Under the pieces are notes generated by a model. That model did no database searches, had not been told where the DNA came from, and saw only the letters and a list, made by a program, of their open reading frames with translations. The position numbers and the translations under genes are program-made. From Tritrichomonas musculus (lineage: Eukaryota; Parabasalia; Tritrichomonadida; Tritrichomonadidae): DNA of 64,000 nucleotides. The DNA lies in assembly GCA_039105265.1 (NCBI GenBank), contig JAPFFF010000019.1, positions 806,001 to 870,000 on the forward strand, given 5' to 3'. Positions within the stretch are counted from its first letter, which is position 1. Each line of letters opens with the position of its first letter. This document shows, piece after piece, positions 53,939 through 63,318 of this stretch.

Positions 53939-55474
53939 ATGACAGAAACAGACATGACAGTCTCTTGGGAATTAAATGAACTCGCATTAAGGGAAAGGAT
54001 AGAGAACAACACAGTAAATCTCTACAATTATCTAAAGAATGATGGAGGAAGTGGTACAGCAGTCACAGGTAAAGCTCTTCTTAATAATAAGTGTTTGAAT
54101 CTCTCCATAGTAGACTTAGATATCAACAAAGAGCTAAAACAAGAAGAGAAAGAAGCAATACGTAAGACATTGATGAGTAAATTAAGTGACGAAGATATAG
54201 TTGTACAGACAGCAAGTTGTGGATTGCATATTTATTGTAATACAGAAGAGTATTATGTTGAATCGAACCGAATGGTAAAATGTTATACTTGTCCTGAGTA
54301 TGATGTAGATATATTTTCCTCGGTAGATGTTAACAGCAGATCACTTGTAGTATTGCCTGGAAGTAAAGTCAGAAAGAACGCTAAAACGCCTATTACAACG
54401 TATAAGTTCTTACAAGGTTCATTAGATTCAAAAATAAGAAGGTCACTTTCAGATATCCTACATGACCTAGACATCAGTATAAAGATTAAACAGAGCCCAG
54501 AGATAGAAAAGATAATGTTTGATCATGATGGAGAAACAATATCAGAGCAATACGCGTTAAATTTAATTGAAGGACTTACAGGAATAGAAGTACATAATGA
54601 TGCTGGTGGAAGAAGAATAGAGGATGAGGTTACTTTATTTACTTTATTTCAAGCGCTAAATGCACTTCCAACAAATCTAATAGATGAAGCTTACTCTCAT
54701 GTTCAAAATTACTGTAAACTTACTGATGTTGCAGCTAACAATTTCGACAGAGCTAGAAGAAGATATGCCAGGTCTTGTACTTCTGCACATGTGTTAGAAA
54801 AGATTCTTCTTTGCTGGAATAATGAATATTACATAAAAGTTATATCTCCAGTGGTTAGTCAAAACGAGATTATCATAAAAGATATAGACTTAAACGACTC
54901 GTTTACTATAAATGATACTAGACAGAAGGCAGAACAACATAGATATACCACAAACAAGGATCTAGTAGAAGACTTATCAAGAGTATTAAGGTTTATAGAT
55001 GATAGTAATGATACTTATGTTCTTAAGACCTATAACTCAATTAGTGAAACGTTCTATTTGAAGTTTGTAACTGATGCTTACATTGTGAAGACGTTAAAGA
55101 GAATAGCGATAGACGAGAAGGTAAATGCTCATACATTGTTGATGAATAATCTTTCTAAATTCACAAGACTTGGTGTAAAATTTAACAGCAAAGACAAGAA
55201 TACACTATCACTCTTCCATGGTTACAAGTATAAGGTGCAAGAAAAGGTAGATATAAACAAGATTAAGATGTTTCTTGATTTAATCCTTGAAGTGATATGC
55301 GACCATGAGAAACATATCTATGACTATATATTAAACTGGATAGCATTCATCGTACAAAATCCGGGAGTTAAAACAGAAGTGGCTCTTATACTAAAAGGCT
55401 TACAAGGAATCGGTAAGAATCGATTTACAGATGTTTTAAGTGAGATGTTAGTGGATATTCAGCTAAAAATATAA
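53939..55474 (+). CDS. virus-like PrimPol with start of SF3 helicase domain
   Basis: 511 residues from an ATG. Archaeo-eukaryotic primase motifs: catalytic SIVDLDIN (~55), ASCGLHIYC (~98) and DVDIFSS with RSLVVLPGS (~128-145). A helical middle leads to an SF3 helicase start with Walker A LILKGLQGIGKNRF (~490). Such PrimPol-helicase proteins prime and unwind DNA during replication of viruses and plasmids. Bracketed by a 64-bp inverted repeat. Host-like AT content, so long resident or adapted to the host. Confidence 0.7.
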   Translation: MTETDMTVSWELNELALRERIENNTVNLYNYLKNDGGSGTAVTGKALLNNKCLNLSIVDLDINKELKQEEKEAIRKTLMSKLSDEDIVVQTASCGLHIYCNTEEYYVESNRMVKCYTCPEYDVDIFSSVDVNSRSLVVLPGSKVRKNAKTPITTYKFLQGSLDSKIRRSLSDILHDLDISIKIKQSPEIEKIMFDHDGETISEQYALNLIEGLTGIEVHNDAGGRRIEDEVTLFTLFQALNALPTNLIDEAYSHVQNYCKLTDVAANNFDRARRRYARSCTSAHVLEKILLCWNNEYYIKVISPVVSQNEIIIKDIDLNDSFTINDTRQKAEQHRYTTNKDLVEDLSRVLRFIDDSNDTYVLKTYNSISETFYLKFVTDAYIVKTLKRIAIDEKVNAHTLLMNNLSKFTRLGVKFNSKDKNTLSLFHGYKYKVQEKVDINKIKMFLDLILEVICDHEKHIYDYILNWIAFIVQNPGVKTEVALILKGLQGIGKNRFTDVLSEMLVDIQLKI

Positions 55475-55533
55475 CAGATATAAGTGAACTTACTGGACAG
55501 TTCAACAGTATTGTAGAAGGCAAAATACTTATT

Positions 55534-56169
55534 GTGTTGAATGAACTAAAGAATTGTGGAGAAGACAGATTAGCAAACTTCAATGCCCTTAAGTCTATTA
55601 TCTCTGATAACAGCATACGTATAAACGAGAAGTTAGTACCAAGACGTGATGCAGAAAACGTATCCAATTTCTTCTTTGTCAGTAATAACAGCTTTCCTGT
55701 AAAGATAGAAAACGGTGATATAAGGTATGTTGTTCTCGCTTTTAATGGAAAGCATAAAGGAGATTACAAATATTTCCAACAATTGTGTTCATCCTTTGAT
55801 GAAGACTTTTATAACAATCTTCTTACATTCTTCATGGAAAGAGATTTATCTAATTATCAAGTAAGAGAAATACCTATGACTGATGAAAAACAAGATTTGA
55901 TTGATGCAAGTAAATCTCCTTTCGATATATGGATATGTGAATATTATAATGCTCTAGTAGAGGGAATGAATTGTGATGAAGCATTAAAGTGTAAACCAGC
56001 AGAGATGAAGAAAAGGACATTTCAGTTACAGTTGAAAGATAAGTGTGAACACAAGAGAAAGAGTATAAATGGTAATCTTACTTGGTACTATATATTAAAG
56101 CAAGAGTGCAAAGGCATCTATCAGCAAACACCAGATGAAAGTATAGTAGAGTTTGAAGAAATGATATAA
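55534..56169 (+). pseudogene. virus-like SF3 helicase, C-terminal part
   Basis: 211 residues with ILNELKN-like Walker B/B' surroundings (MLNELKNCGE), the sensor-like SNFFFVSNNSFPV and a winged-helix-like C-terminus, as in D5/SF3 helicases. Belongs to the same locus as the PrimPol gene; the locus as a whole looks broken. Confidence 0.6.
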
Positions 56170-56198
56170 AAAAGATTTGTTATATTTTTGTCTCTCGT

Positions 56199-56262
56199 TC
56201 TGTCATCTGTCATCTGTCCTCTCCATTTTTTAGGAAGTGTTTTATCATGGAACATGGAACAT
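56199..56262. repeat. right half of the 64-bp inverted repeat
   Basis: Begins 30 bases after the last stop of the PrimPol/helicase locus; TCTGTCATCTGTCATCTGTC is its start. An additional ATCATGGAACA copy follows at 56,264. Confidence 0.85.
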
Positions 56263-56263
56263 T

Positions 56264-57788
56264 ATCATGGAACAGGAAACATTATCTTTCTTGTTGTTGA
56301 AAGCAATAAGTTTAGGGTGATTTTTTTCACCTGTAGTTGTTAAATGCATTTGCCCTGTATTTGACCTTATTGTAATTGACCTTGTTGTGAATGATGAACG
56401 AATTGTCCTTGTTGTGAATGTTATTGCAAGTGTTATCAACGAATTATCGATATCACTAATTGAAGGGAATGAAAACAAGAAGGTTAAAAAAATAGGGTGA
56501 GACTCACCTTTAGCATTGTTATTTGGCTGATGAAAAATACGTGATTGTTGTTAATGATTCGATTGTTGTTGATTACTAATTACTGATTGACTGGAATGTT
56601 GATTTATCACTTTTGAACTTTCTTGTGGTTATCTCTTTCTTGATTTAAATATTAATTGTTACTTTTGCATTTGAACGAATAGATTGGTGTTGAGAACTAA
56701 ACTTTAACATTATTTTTGGCTGTTGTTGATAAATGATAAATGATGCCGTTGTTGATATTAATAATGATAGATGTTAATGATGCTGTTAATGTTAGATGCC
56801 GTCGTTGATGGATGATGCCGTTGTCGATATATGCTGTTAATAATAGATGCCGTCGTTGATGTTGTTGTTAATACTACTGTTGTTGATATTAATAATGTTA
56901 ATAGATGATGTTGTTGGTTGATGCTGTTGTTATTGATGTTGATAGATGATGCTGTTGTTGTTGTTGATATATGATGCCGTTGATAATGATGCTAAATAAT
57001 GTTAATACTGATGTTGTTAATGCTGTTGTTGATGATAATACTAATAATGTTGATGGATGATGCCGTTGTTGATATTAATATTAATAATGTTGTTGTCGAT
57101 ATTAATAGTGTTAATAGATGGTGTTGATGTTGATAAATGATGTTGATGTTGTCGATAGATGCTGTTAATGATAGATGTTAATAGTAAATGCTGTTGATGT
57201 TGATGCTGTTGTTGTTGATGGTAATATTAATAATGATAGATGGTGATGTTAATACTGTTGATAATGATAAATGCTGTTGTTGATAGATGTTAATAGATGG
57301 TGTTGTTGTTGGTTAATGTTGTTGTTAATGCCGTTGCTGATAATACTAAATAATATTAATAATGTTAATGATAGATGCTGCTGTTGTTGTTGATGCTGTT
57401 GGTTGATGTTGATGGATAATGCTGTTGTTGTTGATGCTAAATAATGTTAATACTGTTGTTAATGATAGATGTTGTTGATAGTTGATGTTGATGCTGTTGT
57501 TGATGGATGATATTAATAATGTTAATACTGATGTTGATGATATGAGATGGTGTTGGTTGATGCTAAATAATGTTAATGTTGTTGTTAATGATAGATGCTG
57601 TTGTTGTTGTTGTTGATATTAATAATGTTGATAGATGATTCCTGTTGGTTAATGTTGTTGATGCTGATGCTGATGATAAATAATAAATGCTGCTGTTGTT
57701 GTTGATGCTAATAATGTTGATAGATGCTGATGTTAAATGTTGTTGATTGCTGATTGCTTCATAAAATAAAAATATATAATTGAATGGT
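56264..57788. repeat. GTT/GAT/AAT-rich low-complexity tract
   Basis: About 1.1 kb (densest 56,700-57,760) made of GTTGTTGATGCTGTTGATAGATGTTAATG-like words without a fixed period. Read on the minus strand it would give Asn/Ser/Ile-rich runs (NNSINN), but stops break every frame. Lies between the 3' ends of the convergent PrimPol and SF2 helicase genes. Confidence 0.75.
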
Positions 57789-59183
57789 TTACTCTATCTT
57801 AACTAAATTATATACTCTTTGCATTTTACCTTTCTCTCTGTTATATCTACTTCTTATTTCATATCCCTCAGGCACTTCCTTCTCGTTTTTAAACCCAAAG
57901 TGCTGATATAACTGTTTTTTGCCATTAAACTCTCTGTTCAAATCATTTTCGTTTATCATTATTGTATCCTTATTTGTTTCTTCCTCGAGCGAGGCGTTTG
58001 TCTCTTCAACAATAACTTCTCCAATCTTGCTCATGTATCTTATCCATGAATCTTTGTCCATTGATTGCCATGCATTAGCTCTCAATTGGTTTAATCTTGT
58101 CTTATATCTGTTCTTGGCTACCTTGTATGTAAACTTCTCTTCTGGTACCTTTACTTGTCTCATGTAAAGATAAGCTGTTGAATTCTCGTTCCTGTTTCGT
58201 CCTACAAACTGTTCAACTGATGATACGGTATCTAATGAAGTCTGAATGAATATAGACAATAGATTTTCCTTCAGTGACTCACCTGATTGGATACATGAAG
58301 TAGCAATAACTATATCAACGTCTTCCGTGCTAACAAACTTGCCTTCATCACTTATCTCTACTTCCTTCTTTTCAGAGTTGTACAATGCTTTATTAAGTTC
58401 ATTGTCGATACACTCCTTTAATCGTTCACATTCATTCTTGTCTTCTATCTTAATTAATATCTTATCATACCTCTTTATCTCTTCGAGTACTTGCTTAGCT
58501 ATAGTCTCTCTTTGCTCTTGCATATTGCTTCTCAGCTTGTATAGATATATCGTTCTGTGGTATTTGATGTCGGCTAATGGGTTTATCTTTTCGTATTCTT
58601 CAAAGACTGATAAGCAAGAAATGTCAGATGCTGTAGCAGTAATCAAACCTACTTTATTGAATTCTCTGCAAATCTCTATTAACGATATGTGTTCTAGTAG
58701 TAGGTGTGCTTCATCAATAAGGAGTGTGTATTCACTGTTGAAATCTATTTGGTGGTGATAGAAATGCTCTATGATTCCTCCAAGACACTTAGATGCGGTA
58801 GAGAATGTAGTTATAACAACAGGTATAAAGTGCTTGATGGCTTCCTTAAACTCTTTAAATGCACCTTCCTTGACACATAACTTTATCATTTCATCTATGT
58901 TCTCGGGGTGATTGTTGTTTAATGCTACATACAACTTAGAGTAGAACTCCGCAGCGATGTTAATGGTAGGTACGATGAGTATGAACTTGTTATCAGGTAC
59001 TGTGTTATAGATCCATTTCCTTATTGCTGTTGATTTGTCTGAACCAATTGGTGCTTGGCAGATGAACTTCTTTATAGCCTTCTCTATGGTTATCTCTTCT
59101 TCTGCCTTAGTATAAGTGATTTCATATGATTTAACGGGAAGGCTCTCAAACACATTCCAGTCAACATATTGTTTGTTTGTCAT
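57789..59183 (-). CDS. virus-like SF2 helicase, origin-binding-protein (UL9)-like
   Basis: 464 residues. Motif I CQAPIGSDKSTAIRKW (GSDKST where GSGKST is usual), Ia ILIVPTINIAAEFY, II LLIDEAHLLLEH (DEAH), III GLITATAS, then IVIATSCIQSGESL (motif V) and VSSVEQFVGRNRNE (motif VI). This set and spacing fit OBP/UL9-type helicases, which open replication origins. The start is at an ATG shortly before the nucleotide-binding domain, so no separate N-terminal domain exists. The gene looks whole. A decayed relative lies at about 0.8-1.1 kb. Adjacent nested inverted repeats at 59,341-59,440 could be its binding site (inference). Confidence 0.75.
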   Translation of the reverse strand: MTNKQYVDWNVFESLPVKSYEITYTKAEEEITIEKAIKKFICQAPIGSDKSTAIRKWIYNTVPDNKFILIVPTINIAAEFYSKLYVALNNNHPENIDEMIKLCVKEGAFKEFKEAIKHFIPVVITTFSTASKCLGGIIEHFYHHQIDFNSEYTLLIDEAHLLLEHISLIEICREFNKVGLITATASDISCLSVFEEYEKINPLADIKYHRTIYLYKLRSNMQEQRETIAKQVLEEIKRYDKILIKIEDKNECERLKECIDNELNKALYNSEKKEVEISDEGKFVSTEDVDIVIATSCIQSGESLKENLLSIFIQTSLDTVSSVEQFVGRNRNENSTAYLYMRQVKVPEEKFTYKVAKNRYKTRLNQLRANAWQSMDKDSWIRYMSKIGEVIVEETNASLEEETNKDTIMINENDLNREFNGKKQLYQHFGFKNEKEVPEGYEIRSRYNREKGKMQRVYNLVKIE

Positions 59184-59340
59184 TTGGACAAGAATAAAAA
59201 CAAAAAAAAGAAAACAAATGATGTGTATTTAATTGGATGTGTATTTGTGCTTATGAGGGTTTTGTGTTTGCTATGATAAGTAGATGTTTGTATGTTTACT
59301 AGGTTCTTAATGGTATTATAGTTATGAAGGTAAATATTTG

Positions 59341-59440
59341 GTCACGTTACTGACACAAAATCTGACGCCTAGTATAGAAGCTTGTGGAAATTGTGTCATA
59401 GCGTGACAGAATTGACACAAGGCGTTAGGTCTGTGGGAGA
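59341..59440. repeat. cluster of nested inverted repeats upstream of the SF2 helicase
   Basis: GTCACGTTACTGACAC (59,341-59,356) pairs with GTGTCATAGCGTGAC (59,393-59,407). GACGCCTAG pairs with AAGGCGTTAG, and TGACACAA occurs twice. Could form hairpins; candidate origin or element end. Confidence 0.55.
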
Positions 59441-59545
59441 GTAGCGACCGCAGCCGTATGCGAAGCTCCAAGCGAAGGCGTGCCTGAGCTTGGCTGCGAG
59501 CAGGTTAGGCTGGGGAAGAGAAGCGAACCACAGCCTGACGTACAC
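59430..59545. other. GC-rich island of unknown nature
   Basis: About 115 bases of much higher GC than the surroundings, containing GCGAAGCTCCAAGCGAAGGC and AGGCTGGGGAAGAGAAGCGA. Resembles in style (purine-rich GCGAAG words) the core of the foldback element near 24.7 kb. No tRNA or ORF recognised; may be structured RNA or an element end. Confidence 0.4.
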
Positions 59546-59573
59546 TACTTTAAATCTACATCGCATTTGAACT

Positions 59574-59836
59574 GAGCTGAATCAGTATATTCATCCTTGC
59601 ATAGTTTTCTTATTACATTTTGGATAGACATATGGTGCTTGACAATCTTTTTATAATCTTCTATTAAAAACTTATCTTTATCGATTTTTAACATGTATGG
59701 AGTTTGGTCACTTTCCAAAAGTTTATGAGCAATTATTGTTTAAAAATTCTTATTTCTCTTAAAGGGAATGACACTCTTCAAAACATGATCGTTTCATTTT
59801 TTTTTTAATTCAAAAATTCTCTGATAAAAAATGAGA

Positions 59837-59876
<40 letters not shown>

Positions 59877-60290
59877 GAGAAAAAAGTTAATAAGCCAAAT
59901 TTTGAGCTTTTAATTATTCTAATTTCATCTGTCATTAATCCAGTTGCTGATATATTTTTTTTTTTATTTACGAATGGCGTTGTTGAAAGAGCATCACCTG
60001 CTAAAATATACGACTCGTTCGTTAAAATAAATTTATTTGTTATATTTTTATATTCATTTAAAATATCTGGTTAAAAGGTTTAATTAGTAAGCATGTTCGG
60101 GTTTATTGTTAAAATATTACTCATTTTTCTGTAAACTGATCTTATATTTGGAAGTGGAAGCTCAGATTGAACAAAATTATATGCTGATAAACTATTTGTT
60201 AAAAGAGTGAATGAAAAATAATATAATAATTGCCAATAATTTCTTGCATTTGGATTGATTTTTGAAAGATTAATCATTTCCTCCAAAATT
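59574..60290 (-). pseudogene. DNA-transposon transposase remnant, interrupted by A34
   Basis: Minus-strand scraps in order: MEEMINLSKINPNARNYWQL...SAYNFVQSELPLPNIRSVYRK (60,286-60,080), FILTNESYILAGDALSTTPF (about 60,030-59,970), and KIDKDKFLIEDYKKIVKHHM to CDVDLK with a stop at about 59,574. The SAYNFVQ..LPLPNIRSV pattern resembles the region of THAP9/P-element-like transposases before the catalytic core; the DA after ILAG could be the first catalytic Asp. Frameshifts between pieces and an A34 run (59,839-59,872) mark it as dead. Confidence 0.5.
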
Positions 60291-60674
60291 ATATATTTTC
60301 TATATTTTCTATAATATAGAAAATATATTTCAGAAAAAGTTCAATTTTTTCTGAAGTGTATTCATTAAAAAAGTATTGCAACTAATTTTATCGTTTATTC
60401 AGAATTGGAAAGGAATACATCTAAAATATATGGGAATTTAATTTATTGTCATGAATTATTTAAGGTATAATATACTGTTTTTTTAAAAACATTGAATTGG
60501 AAAGGAATAAATGCTTTTTTCATGACCGCTAAAAAACAAAAAAATTAAGTATTTCCTTTTTATGTTTTATAAATAAACAAACAGAGTTTTATATTTCATA
60601 TATATCTGCAGAAAACATAAATTTATTAAATAATGATTCCAATATTTTTGTTTTGTAATCAGCTTTTTGAAAGG
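60291..60674. other. AT-rich gap
   Basis: Lies between two transposon remnants; a short inverted TATATTTTCTATATTTTC/GAAAATATA pair near 60,290-60,330. No gene. Confidence 0.5.
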
Positions 60675-61714
60675 TCATTTCCCACTTATCAAAAAGTTTG
60701 TCAGTGTCATGCCCTTTTTTCTCTTCATATTTAGTGGGATTTTTAAAATAGGTGTTAAATTTTCATCTGAATCATTATCGTTATTTTGATCAATATTCAA
60801 GATATTTTGAAAATTTATTTGTTCTTTTTTATTTAATGTGTGCAATTTGTTTCCTATTGATTTTCCATTTTCTTGAATACATAACTTGAAACGATCTGGA
60901 GTTTGATTTATTAGTCCGTTTAATTTTTCTGTGGGTATTGAAAACCATTCTTTTTGTAGAGCCTCATACAAATTATTGAGAGAGTTATTGAATTTTTTTG
61001 AATTCGATTTTCCAGTATAGCCCAGACTTGTTCAATGCATGTTAATTTCATTTTCTGAGAGTAAATTCATATATCCTTCTGCATTTAATTTTTCTTTAAC
61101 TAAAACTAAAGGAGAACGCCATCCTTTCCCGATAGCGCCCCAAACTATTATCCCTTGGTTATATTTTTTTCATTGATGAATGCTCCATCGTTATATACAC
61201 CTCTTTTAACCCAAACTCGTCTTGAATCATCATGCAGACAAAATCTCGACTCGTCAGATAAGACCACGCAATTTTGCCAGTCAATTTGACCTTGCAATTG
61301 ACCATTACAAAAAACAATCCTATTTTGAATGTGAGTTTCTGTTAAAAATGACCTTCTTCTCGGGATTATAAATGAAAAATGTATCTCATTCCTAATTTTA
61401 TTGATTGTGGTATATGATAGAGAAACTCCAAGAGAAGTTGCTATTTTATTTGATAGTGCAATTCCTCCAATTCTCGGATTTTGGAGAGTTTCTGTTTCAA
61501 TGGTCTGGACAATTTCGGGATTTATTTTTGTTGGCCTCCCCATTTTGGCTGATTGTATTTTAATATTAGGATTAAAATTATTTTTCTTTCTTTGAAAAGC
61601 TACACGTGAAATTCGACTGTTTCCTGCATGGAGCCTGACTACTATTTCTGAATAGGGTACACCCTCAAGTAACAGTTCAGCAATCAGATCATCTTTTGTT
61701 TTTTTCTTCGACAT
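60675..61714 (-). pseudogene. Tc1/mariner transposase, broken
   Basis: Starts at ATG 61714 (MSKKKTKDDLIAELLLEG). N-terminal helix-turn-helix pair, MGRPTKINPEIVQTIETET linker, SYTTINKIRNEIHFSFIIPR, and the first catalytic Asp in VVLSDESRFCLHDDSRRVWV. After a frameshift near 61,160 the sequence goes on as IIVWGAIGKGWRSPLVLV and GYMNLLSEN, then jumps to IEQVWAILENRI (about 61,030). The stretch that should hold the second Asp (QDNAPxH) is missing, so an internal deletion has occurred. A further frame holds the C-terminal 98 residues (60,971-60,675). Terminal inverted repeats were not identified. Confidence 0.75.
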
Positions 61715-62620
61715 TACATTGATTAAAATAAAAAAAATTATCGTATCAACTTTTTGAATGCTCCCGACTTTTTAATTTTAGTTTATTTAAAAATGAATAT
61801 CACCATATTAAACTATTAAAACAGAAACATTAAATATCAAAAAAAAAATTAAAAAATATTAGTTCCATTTCATAGTTTTCATTGTTCGTCTACAGGTTTT
61901 TCAATTTTCTTAATATACATCACTTTTATTTACTGTCTCTTTAAAACATGTGCAAGGCCACAGAAAATATGCTAAATCAATCATTTCTGATAGAAAAAAT
62001 TTTCCATTTTTTTCAAATGTGAACAATCTTAACTGAAGGCCATTATCCATCTATAGATGATTCGGGCTCTCACTTAAATAAGATGGAATTCTCACCACCT
62101 CAAAATTTAGGCTATTAGAAGAATTATTGTTATCTGAACAAAACAGAAGGGGGAATTCTACGCCCAGAATTTTCTCAAATGCTGTCCCAATTTTTTTTTA
62201 ATTTGGCACCAATTTTTTTAAAATATTTTCGAATTATATAACAATGTCTTTGCTTGCATTTTCAGAACCTTTTTGTGTCATTGCAACTGGAAAAGCTTTT
62301 CCTTTATTTTTACGGTCATGCTATTATTGCCCTTCAAGTAAGAGTCATGCTACAAAAAATTTACCAGTTTTTTTCAAAAAAAGAAAATGATAAAATAGAT
62401 CGAACATTAAAAAAATAACTTATTAACTCATTTTTTCTTGAAGAGGATGTTCATATTTAGAGATTTTTTCAATGAAAACATTTATTTTATTTCACATGTC
62501 ATATAAAAATGATTGATATTTCTGGAGAATCGTGTATTTCTCCCCACTATAAACTGGAACCAAAAAGTCAGCACCACCAAATAAGTTATCAAAAAGTTTT
62601 ATATATGTTTAATAATATTT
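61715..62620. pseudogene. decayed coding remnant, minus strand
   Basis: Between about 62,230 and 61,900 the minus strand reads IGTAFEKILGVEFPLLFCSD, then VVRIPSYLSESPNHL, then LSEMIDLAYFLWPCTCFKET, in one or two frames with several stops. I do not recognise it; the context suggests another transposon gene. The rest of the stretch is plain AT-rich DNA. Confidence 0.3.
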
Positions 62621-63318
62621 TTTTTCTTAAAATCGTAGCCAATTAGGAAAGGTATACAAACTCTTTTCTTTCAATTTGTTGAAAGCAAAAAGTTGGTGAT
62701 TTTAAGACTTACTAAAATTTTAATAGCATATTTTAAATCCTTATCATATGTATAATTGATAGCATGTTTTAAATCCTTATGTATATTTATTTAAAAAATA
62801 TTAATCAAAAAGATTTTTTATTCAATTTTATATAACCGTTATTTTAAAACTTTTTCAATTTTGAAAATTTGTAAACTAATCAAAATTTGATAAAATTAAA
62901 TTTCTTTTTATACTGGAAATTATTAGTTAAAATTTTAATATTTTTAAATATATATAAATATGATTATTTATAAAATAATCAAATAATATAGAAAAGGCAT
63001 TGTCCGAAAAAATAGAGTTTGGGTTCCCTTAAATTTTACCAACTATCGCATTTAGACTCCCAAGACCGATATCACCAAATGTACATCCGATGTATTATAC
63101 CATGAATTGCAAGATTTTTCCAATTTGGTCATGCTTTTATAAAATCGTATATCTTTGAAATTACATTGTTACTTGATATTCTTTTATAAAATGCATTTCA
63201 ATTTATTTGAACTGCTGTGCATGAGAGTAAAAAAGTTTATTTACAATAAAATAATTCATTCAAAAAATTCAAATAGAATATTTGAAAAATTAAATTCATT
63301 TTCAAATATTTTATAAGC
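62621..63318. other. intergenic, AT-rich, upstream of the transporter gene
   Basis: No gene seen. A tandem pair of ATAGCATRTTTTAAATCCTTAT lies near 62,725-62,780. Confidence 0.55.

Larger units (their letters stand above)
53525..59410. mobile_element. virus-like replication module (PrimPol-SF3 helicase plus OBP-like SF2 helicase)
   Basis: A PrimPol/SF3-helicase locus on the plus strand faces a minus-strand OBP-like SF2 helicase across a low-complexity tract; nested inverted repeats lie at the outer right side. Both enzyme types are known from DNA viruses, virophages and Polinton-like elements. No capsid, packaging ATPase, polymerase B or integrase gene was found here, so it is a fragment, or an element built only for replication. 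One gene looks whole; the PrimPol locus has about one break. Limits are approximate. Confidence 0.6.

Noticed and set aside
56245-56478. Thr/Ser-rich minus-strand frame as a gene
   Set aside because: Starts in the inverted-repeat flank and consists of ACA/ATT low-complexity words.
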